Assembly: GCF_036884655.1 (NCBI RefSeq)
Contig: NC_088331.1
Span: 19,253,501 to 19,317,500 of the forward strand
Direction of reading: 5' to 3'
Source: Musa acuminata AAA Group
Taxonomy: Eukaryota; Streptophyta; Magnoliopsida; Zingiberales; Musaceae
DNA: 64,000 bases
Shown here: piece by piece, positions 56,705 to 64,000 of the stretch
Position numbering within the stretch: position 1 is the stretch's first letter
Layout of the letters: each line of letters begins with the position of its first letter
Notes under the pieces: model-generated
Told to the model about the DNA's origin: nothing
Databases searched by the model: none
Seen by the model: only the letters and a program-made list of their open reading frames with translations
Position numbers and translations under genes: made by a program

Positions 56705-58097
56705 TTCTCCCCCACTTATCCCTTCGACGTCCTCGTCGAAGCCTTTGTGAACACTGCAACTCTTCGCCTTTGCTGAGTCTTCAATCTTCCGCTCTAGCTG
56801 CAATGCGCCTCCTGGCTCCCAACTGCTCTACGCTGCTGTTTTTTGAGTAGTCGACCCTTTAATCCGCCATGCTGCTACAACTCACCAATGACTCTGACTC
56901 TGTTGGGGGGTTGGCTGAGTTGTGTTGATCCTTGTTGATTCCTGCGGATCTGCTAGATGAAGGAAAAGACCATCTTTACTGTGCCAGTTTCTCAAAAATT
57001 CCACATGTTGCTTGAACTGGGTGGATGCTTGTTGGAGCTTTAACGAGCATCGCCTCGCAAACTTCTGAAGTTTTGGGTCCTTCCTCCACAAAATCTGCTC
57101 ATTGACTCTTCTTTTAGTTAGTTGTCACATCCAAGTAGGTTCGCATCACTTCCGCTTTTGATTGGCATTTCGTTGGGAAATGAAGCGGATAAACTACTCT
57201 CAGTAGCACTGATCACCGTTGGTGAGGATTTGACAACTATTGTCTTCCATTGTCTTCGAAGGGTCTTTGAACTTATGCAGAGCTCCTCTGCTGGATAGAG
57301 AAGGCAAAGGTTACTTGACTTCGCCCGCCTCCTCGAGGTTGTACTTCATGCATCAAGCTGGTTACTGGCCTTCGCCTGCTCTTTGCTCACACTTCTGAAG
57401 CACTTGAAGTGTTTGCACTCCTTGCATTGAGTTAGCTACTGTGATTCACCTTCTCAATGCCATCGAACTTCTGGAATGCGGGAAGTTTTTACCCCAACTT
57501 GGAGTAATTCTCTGATAGATGAGGTCGCCTCTGGGATTGTACTGTCTTCTCAATCAACCCTGCCGCCTATGCCACTGAGTAGCAAAGGTACAGCACCGCG
57601 TACTGCCTGCTTCGTTCCTTGGTCGTGCACTCTTGCATGACCCGAAGTCCTTCACTTACGGCTATCTTGATGAGAAACTTGTTGACACCGGTCTTACGAA
57701 GTTTCTTGGCCTCTGCCCTTCAGCCTTGTCTCGGTACTTGGAGATTGCCTCTGCATGCTCCACCTCCTCGGCCCCTTTCACGACCAAGTGCTCTCCCTCC
57801 ATGAGAGCAAGGGATCAATGACTTGCACGGAAGTCTCGCCTCTACGGTACCAAGGCACTGCCATGCCCATGGCCCTACTATCCGTAGCCTCGCCTTTGTA
57901 TCCCTTTTCTTCACAATCAGTAGAGATGTCTCCGTGGCACTCCTCTGAGTCCACCTCCATTCTAACTGATGCTTGATTTTGGGTAGCTAAGTCCCTCGGG
58001 ACTCGTCGTCGCTTCCTCGCCCCTTTCGACCCCTTGCTTCAACACCAATGTATTCTCCAAGCAGTCCGTTTGGTTGATGGAAAGACATACTGCAACT
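56705..58097 (-). other. LARD interior, left part
   Basis: It starts with the polypurine complement and GACGTCCTCGTC (56726-56737), also found at the same place in the TRIM (29230-29241). The remainder has short open frames on both strands but none with a recognisable domain. I regard it as non-coding. Confidence 0.6.
58093..58097. repeat. Left TSD of the solo LTR (CAACT)
   Basis: CAACT repeats exactly at 60344-60348. Confidence 0.95.
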
Positions 58098-58234
58098 TGT
58101 TAGGATCAAGAGCACTAAGAGGGGGGGGGGGTGAATTAGTGCAGCGGAAATCTTATAATAATTTAAAAACCAAAAGCTGCGTTCGTTCAAAAACTATTAT
58201 GATGCAAACGCAAATTCTCAGTTTGTATCTAAGT

Positions 58235-58502
58235 GCAGTTTGCGTCTAAGCGCAGATTGCGTTTAAGCGCAGTTTTGCGTCTAAGCGCAGTTTTGCGTCT
58301 AAGCGCAGTTTTGCGTCTAAATGCAGATTTACGTCTAAACGCAGATTTACGTCTAAACGCAGTTTTACGTCTAAACGCAGTTTTACGTCTAAACGCAGTT
58401 TTACGTCTAAACGCAGATTTACGTCTAAACGCAGTTTTACGTCTAAACGCAGTTTTACGTCTAAACGCAGTTTTACGTCTAGACGCAGATTTACGTCTAA
58501 AC
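58235..58502. repeat. 18-bp minisatellite inside the solo LTR
   Basis: About 15 head-to-tail units of GCAG[T/A]TTTACGTCTAAAC (the first units have GCGTCTAAGC). The same word occurs singly in the U5/R region of other Sire-A LTRs (for example near 14390 and 28225). An open frame across it encodes only a six-residue repeat and is not a gene. Confidence 0.93.
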
Positions 58503-59219
58503 TTTGAAACTCATTTGTATACTCGCAGAAGGCAGTATGCAGTTGAAATCAAGACGTAAACGTGAACTGAAATCTGATGATTGAGCGAAGAAAGCCGATT
58601 TACGTCTGAATGCAGTTTTATGTCTAAATGTTGAAACTCGTTCGTAAAATCGTAGAGGACAGATTGCAGTTATTAATAGGATTAAAATGTAAGCGTAAAC
58701 TGCAAAGAAGCTCGTTCGTAAAAGCACGGAAAACAGTTCTGCAGAATCAAACGTAAACGTAAACTGTAATGTATGAAAATACGAGTTTACGTCTGAATGC
58801 AGATTTGGAAGAACAGCACTTAGAACTTGTTCGTGAAAGCGCAGAGAGCAGTAGTGATGAGGGAGGTTTGCAGTAATGATAAAGTGCTCGAAAATAAACG
58901 CAAACCAGAGATTTAGAGTGGTTCGGTCAGCCTTGACCTACTCCACTTTTGGCTTCCTCCACCGATGAGGTTGCCGACGTCAACTAGGTGCCTTCCTTCA
59001 ATGGGCGAAGGCCAAACTTCCCTCTTACAATTTCTCTCCTTTTGACAGGCTTAGGAGACAACCTTTACAGACCTTTCTCTCCTCACTTTACAATCAAAAA
59101 CTTGAAGAACAGAAGGAGGAGACTTAAAGGCTTTACAACACTTTTGAGCTCTTTAGAATCACAGAAAAGATCACGATTTCGGTATAGGTCTGTATCTTTT
59201 CAGTGCTGAATGGGTGGGG

Positions 59220-59227
59220 TATTTATA
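59220..59227 (-). promoter_or_regulatory. TATA box of the solo LTR
   Basis: Minus strand reads CCTATAAATACCCC. Confidence 0.65.
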
Positions 59228-59289
59228 GGCCCCAACCCAATTCAAAATTCGAGCTCAAAACGATCAAATCGATCAAATCCCAGAATTCT

Positions 59290-59820
59290 GGGATCAGGCG
59301 GTTGCACCTCTCGACTGGAGAGGTGGCACCGCCTGGCAGAGCTCGAAGACTGAGCTCTGCCGATTGCTTCTCTCTGCCAGAGCTCGAAGACTGAGCTCGA
59401 TGGTTGCATCACCTGGCAGAGCTCGAAGACTGAGCTTGGTGGTTGCATCACCTGGCAGAGCTCGAAATCTGAGCTCGGTGGTTGCATCACCTGCCAGAGC
59501 TCGAAACTGAGCTCAGGCTGATCCACCTCTCTGCCAGAGCTCGAAGACTGAGCTTGGTGAATGCATCACCTGGCAAAGCTCGAGACTGAGCTCAGGCTGA
59601 TGCACCACTCTGCCAGAGCTCGAAGACTGAGCTCTGTGGTTGCATCGCCTGGCAGAGCTCGGAACTTGAGCTCTGGCGGTGCAACCTCTTGGCTGGGGCG
59701 GTTGCACCTCCCAGCCTCGCAGCCCTGGCGGTTGCACCTCCTGGCTGGGGCGGTTGCACCTCCCAACCCCACAGCCCAGGCGGTTGCACCTCCTGGCTGG
59801 GGCGGTTGCACCTCCTGGTG
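59290..59820 (-). repeat. Expanded GC-rich array of the solo LTR
   Basis: At about 530 bp it is longer than in Sire-A (about 350 bp). Units centre on GCAGAGCTCGAAGACTGAGCTC with GGTTGCATCACCTG spacers; several adjacent units (59400-59660) are nearly identical, pointing to recent local expansion. Confidence 0.8.
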
Positions 59821-60343
59821 CAATCAGGGTCCGAATGGTTCACTCCATTCGGCCCACTTTGAATCTTTTTAGGGGCCCATTTGCCCCAAGATTAAGCTAA
59901 TGGGATCACCTCCCATTTTCATGCTTAATCATCATGCTAACTACGATTAACTCTAAGACAACTTCTGCAGCTTTGCTCCGATGCGTCAATCGCTTCTTCC
60001 GGCGAGTTTCCTGCCAACTTCCGTCGATCAACCGATAACCCTCGGTGATCCTTCTGCGGACATCCGGCATACTCCTGGACTTTGCGACGATCCACTTGGC
60101 GAGTTCCGACGAGCTTCGCTTGGCAAGCTTCTGGACTTCTCGGATCTGTTCTCTCTGAACCTCCGACGACCGTCCGAACTTCCGTCGAACTCTCGAACTC
60201 CCAACGTGATCATGATCTTGACTCCGGCGCAACTCCTGCTGCTTGTCTTACTCTCATCGTAGTTAATCCTGCACACTTATCTCAACACATAGATTAGATA
60301 ACAAATGACAATTGACTTCATCATCAAAATCCGAGATTCAACA

Positions 60344-62569
60344 CAACTCCCATGCATGGCCTCTGCCATCACGTTGTAGAGTTTGCACCGATTCTGTTCT
60401 CCTTAGCTTCCTTGGTAGCAACGTTCGCTTACTCGACCTTGTCCTCTGACTTGTCGGGCTCCCTTAAGCGAATATGAGCTCTGGAGCAGTCCAACTCTCC
60501 AGCTGCTTCGATCATACCTCTGTATGATCAAGTCCCTCCCATGGAACTCACTGGTACTTGCATTCGAACTTTTCCCTTGGTGGAACACAGCCCCCATATG
60601 CTGATGACCAAGGCTTTCATTCGATGCAAAATTCGATGCACGCCCGGAAGACCCGCCTCTGCGGTACCATGGCCTTCACTCCTTGAATCCATAGCTCTTC
60701 TTGCCGTCGTGTTGTTCACCGAAGTGGAGCTTCCAGTAACTCCCGATCATACCTCCATATGATCTCATCCCTCACGGGACAATGTCATGTACGTCGCATT
60801 GGCACAAACTGTTCCACCACGATCCGCTGCACCATGTCGCCTCCTGGTGACATCTCCATTGCATTATGATCCTTGTGGAATAAACTCGAATTGTGAACCC
60901 TCCATGTGTGGCCTCTGCCAATACATCGCAGGGTCTCCTCCACCTTCGAATTTGTTCGTTCCTTTGGCAATCGACCTTCATCCACCCACTCTTGGGTCAC
61001 ACCTAGATGAAGCACCGCTCTAGGACAGTCCGTCACCTAGTAGCTCTCGAAGTCCACCGACTTCACTGTAATCTGTGCACCATTGTCTGGATCCTGGGCC
61101 TCTGCCCCTACCAGCACAATCTCCGCTGCGCACTGCTTCCTTCATGGCAACTTGAATGGCAACACTATGGCATATTCTTCAAGAGTACCCGCCTCTGCGT
61201 CCTCTTGCCCCGTGCTAAGGCCTTCTGAACCCAACTTCGCCTCCGCAAATTGAGTCGCCTTAGTTCCTCCATCAAATGCTCCTCCGAGATAAGGTGCATG
61301 TGCCCAGAAGCTCCCTTCGTCTTTGGCACCTTGCAAGATGAGTTCGCTCCGTCAGAATAAAGGACCCATGGAACAACATGATCCTACCCTTGCCTCTGCA
61401 AGAGTTCATGTCTTTGACCTCTGTCTAAGGAAAGCACTGTGCTTCTGCTCCATGTTCCAACTTCTCTGCTGGCTCCCTTCATGCGGCTTGGGTACTTCGC
61501 CAAGTTACACCCAAGTTGCTCCGCTCCTCGTTTTTGCATTGAGTCGATGGTGGCCCTCGCGCCCTCCATTCCACGGGTCAGCCCTCCCTTGAGTCCGATC
61601 TCCATATTGACTCTAAGTGTGCCTTCATTTAAGTTGCTTCAAGTCGCTCCCCCACTTGATCTCGCAATACATCCACCGATGCATTCTCTCGAGCGAGATC
61701 ATGCGACAACTCCTCGCCGCTTGCTCAGTCCATCGAGCTTCGTGATGTTGTTGTTTGTGAGGTACTTCTCCTCAACATGTGAAGTCCGTCTCACATGATT
61801 CTCCCTCTGGAGTGCCGAGACTTATCCCTCCTAGATAACTGTCCCATTGGAGCAACATCTCTCTTCGTTTCGGAGACCACCATCCCCTTGGACTACTCCG
61901 ATCTACTGAACAAACTGTGCATTGTTCTGCCTCTTGCAAACGCACTTTGCTAGATTGCGCCTCCACATCAATACAGCCACCGCCGCACCCCTCAAGGCCT
62001 AGCAACATGCTAAACTCGTTGCACACTTCAGCCTCCTCCGGACGTATCCTTCACATGACGAAGAGAAAGTTTCAATGCTCCATGGCGCCGAGTCTCGGTC
62101 GCCTTGGGATGGCCACGAACATTCCATCGTCCGCATACAAGCCCATGCATGAGTACCAAATTCTTCGAGTTAGCAATTCCCCTCACCTCTATGAGCTTTG
62201 CATAACTCTTTTGGTCGTTGAACAACTCATTCCACCTTGGATGGTCTCATTCTTGCCAAGCGCCTCGCTTGCCTAGAGCACCATCAAGTATAGTTGTCAA
62301 CGTTGAGCCGTAGCTCAAACTCAGCCATCCCAACCTTTGTGCGCTCCAAATTCAACCAAGCTTGCCTGTTCTCGTGGTGCCTCTTGCGCGAAGGGTTGGC
62401 CATTCCTCTGAATGTCAATCTCAGATGCTCGCTCCTCTGAGCGACAAATTTCCCTACATCTCTATGCCCGTTTTCCCTCAAACGGTCGCGCGTGTGCTGA
62501 CTGCTCTCAACGCAGCCCCGCTAGGTCCCCCACGTTTGCATGTCAAGTGTTTCTATGAGTGCTTGTCCC
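60344..62569 (-). other. LARD interior, right part
   Basis: It continues the interior after the second CAACT. Cys/Ser/Pro-rich short frames occur on both strands, none with a recognisable domain. Ends at the primer-binding complement. Confidence 0.6.
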
Positions 62570-62581
62570 GCTCTGATACCA
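62570..62581 (-). promoter_or_regulatory. Primer-binding site of the LARD
   Basis: Complement of TGGTATCAGAGC, three bases from the 5' LTR. Confidence 0.85.
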
Positions 62582-62584
62582 TAA

Positions 62585-63030
62585 TGTCACTACCTTAGCT
62601 GGTTTTGCCTAAGGCGTGCGGCACCCTCGCGGTCCGTCCGCAAAGGTCAGCCTCCCCGAAGCCTCCCATTGTCCCTTAGGACCAACAAAAGAGAGAACGG
62701 GTTAAAGAGAACACCTCAATCGGGATCCACAAGCAAACATGTCCGAAATACACTTCATAGACAATGCAAATTACAAACAGACTTTACAAGCTCTGAATAG
62801 TTGCACAACAAAGGATAAAATGGTCCATTACAGACCGATAAGCTCTCGCACGTGTCCACATGACACAACCTTTATTTACAAGCCTAAAGAGGCCACCAAC
62901 CCAACTAAAATGGGACTTATAAGCCTTCGGCCGCCCCTCTACCTGCTGTACAAGGCATGAACATGCCAAAAGACAACGGATAGACATAAGCATTACATCC
63001 AACATCTTGTTTAGAAGTTTGTCCGTTACA
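62585..63030 (-). mobile_element. 5' LTR of the LARD
   Basis: 446 bp, TGTCACTACCTTAGC..GTCCGTTACA, followed by the right GCCT TSD at 63031-63034. Confidence 0.9.
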
Positions 63031-64000
63031 GCCTGGGCTCAGTCTCCGAGCGAGACTAGGCGGTGCAACCTCTCCTGACAGGAGGTAGCACCGCTTGAGC
63101 TCAGTCTTCGAGCTTTGGCAGGCGGTGCAACCGCCCCAGTCAGGAGGTGCAACCGCTTGAGCTCGGTCTTCGAACTCTAGCAGAGAGGTGCAACCGCCCT
63201 TGACAGAGGTGGCACCGCCCAGAGGCTCAGTCTTCGAGCTCTACTAGGTGGTGCAACCGCCCCAGTCAGGAGGTGCAATCGCCTGATCCCGGAATTCCGG
63301 AAATTGATAGTTTTGAGCTCCAAATTTGAACTAGGTTGGGGCCAATAAATACCCCACCCATTCAGGACTGAAAGTGAACAACTAACACTCGAAATCTTGA
63401 TCTTTTTCTGTGATTCTTAGAGCTCAAAATTGTTGTAAAGTCCAAAAGTTCTCCTCCCTCTGTTCTTCAAAGTTTTGAGTTGTAAAGAGAGGAGAGAAAA
63501 TTTCTATAAGGGTTGTCTCCTAAGCCCGTCAAAAGGAGTGAAACTGTAAAAGGGTGGTTGGCCTTCGCCTATTGAAGGAAGGCCTCTAGTTGACGTCGGT
63601 GACCTCGTCGGTGGAGGAAGCCAAAAGTGGAGTAGGTCAAGATTAACCGAACCACTCTAAATCTCGGTTTGCATTTACTTTCAGCATTTTATCTTTACTG
63701 CAAACCTCCTAAATAGCTACTGCCTTCTGCGCTTTCACGAACAAGTTTCTAAGTTCAGAACTTTTCGAATCTGCGTTTAGACGTAAATCGGCTTTTTCGT
63801 ACGATCATTACACTTCAGTTTATGTTTACGTTTTCATTTCAATCATAACTGCAAACTGCCTTCTGCGCATTTATAAAATGTATCTCAAAGTTCAGTATCC
63901 TCAAAATTGGCATTTAGACGTAAACCGGTTTTATCGTACGAACGTCGCATTTCAGTTTGCACTTGCATTCTGATTTTATCATAAACTGCAAATCGCCTTC

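Larger units (their letters stand above)
58098..60343 (-). mobile_element. Solo Sire-A' LTR
   Basis: A single 2246-bp LTR, TGTTAGGATCAAGAGC..CCGAGATTCAACA, with a perfect CAACT TSD on both sides and no internal region. It is the product of recombination between the two LTRs of a former element. TATA complement at 59220-59227, GC-rich array 59290-59820, 18-bp minisatellite at 58235-58502. Confidence 0.95.
56258..63030 (-). mobile_element. LARD, large non-coding LTR element
   Basis: LTRs of 447 bp (56258-56704) and 446 bp (62585-63030), TGTCAC.ACCTTAGC..GTCCGTT[G/A]CA, nearly identical. A tRNA-Met primer-binding complement at 62570-62581 and the polypurine complement TTCTCCCCCACTTATCCC at 56705 give minus orientation. 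Without the solo LTR it is about 4.5 kb. The interior holds no retroviral domain I can find, so it is non-autonomous; mobilisation by a Ty3/gypsy element is inference. Confidence 0.88.
55633..64000 (+). mobile_element. Sire-A' LTR split by the LARD, running off the window
   Basis: 55633-56257 (TGTTGAATCTCGGATTTTG.. to the GC-rich array) and 63031-64000 (rest of the array, TATA region, R/U5) form one plus-strand LTR. The junction restores ACCGCCTGGGCTCAG. The start is the A' variant with GAAGTCAATTGTCATTTG. The TATA position reads CCAATAAATACCCC instead of CCTATAAATA. The LTR end lies beyond 64000. Confidence 0.85.

Noticed and set aside
58235..58502. CRISPR-like array
   Set aside because: Units are contiguous with no unique spacers and lie in a plant LTR; it is a minisatellite.
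58233..58559. 108-codon open frame of a six-residue repeat
   Set aside because: It is the 18-bp minisatellite read in frame; no start context, domain or homolog supports a protein.
60400..62560. Host gene exons in the LARD interior (many short open frames)
   Set aside because: Frames are short, on both strands, without domains or splice logic, and enclosed between LTR, primer-binding site and polypurine tract.

Overview
The window is a nested block of plant LTR retrotransposons. I see no host gene, rRNA, tRNA or CRISPR array. The DNA is plant nuclear: LTRs with TG..CA ends, primer-binding sites matching initiator tRNA-Met (TGGTATCAGAGC), Ty1/copia Gag and Pol, and nested insertions with short target-site duplications (TSDs). 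The LTR sequences remind me of banana-family (Musa/Ensete) repeats; that is recollection, not proof.

Two lineages dominate. (1) A Sirevirus-like (SIRE/Maximus-type) Ty1/copia group that in this window carries only gag, never pol. I call its subfamilies Sire-A (LTR about 2.1 kb), Sire-A' (about 2.25 kb), Sire-B (about 1.6 kb) and Sire-C. All share TGTTGAATC..CCTAACA ends, a GC-rich tandem array upstream of a TATAAATA box, a GCACTAA/TTAGTGC stem around a C-tract at the LTR end, a DUF4219/UBN2-type gag, a 2-3 kb AT-rich non-coding region, repeated polypurine tracts and conserved palindromes before the 3' LTR. (2) A second Ty1/copia family with gag-pol (Copia-T1 and Copia-T2, minus strand, Tork/Angela-like, LTR about 1.5 kb), both copies dead.

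Layout: 1-535 end of a Sire LTR inserted in Copia-T1; 536-6662 Copia-T1, itself inserted in an old Sire gag (6663-8100); 8101-8956 broken LTRs; 8957-16100 a Sire unit with two unlike LTRs (minus); 16101-18850 Sire non-coding remnant; 18850-20075 leader and 432-bp LTR of element Y (minus); 20076-42320 Copia-T2, split by Sire-A2 (22014-30457, which carries a 527-bp TRIM) and by Sire-A1 (34091-42057, the cleanest element, perfect GTTAT TSD); 42321-43438 LTR fragments; 43439-49649 Sire-B1 inside a Sire-C LTR; 47811-54512 a 3.3-kb tandem duplication covering the end of Sire-B1, the Sire-C LTR, its gag and an R LTR; 54264-55632 R LTR and a GC-rich leader; 55633-64000 a Sire-A' LTR split by a non-coding LARD (56258-63030), which is split by a solo Sire-A' LTR (58098-60343) holding an 18-bp minisatellite.

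No element here looks autonomous. The gag-only Sire elements would need Pol supplied from elsewhere. The most interesting signals are non-coding: a run of hairpins just before the 3' polypurine tract whose stems persist while their sequence changes between copies, and a perfect stem around a variable C-tract at every LTR end.
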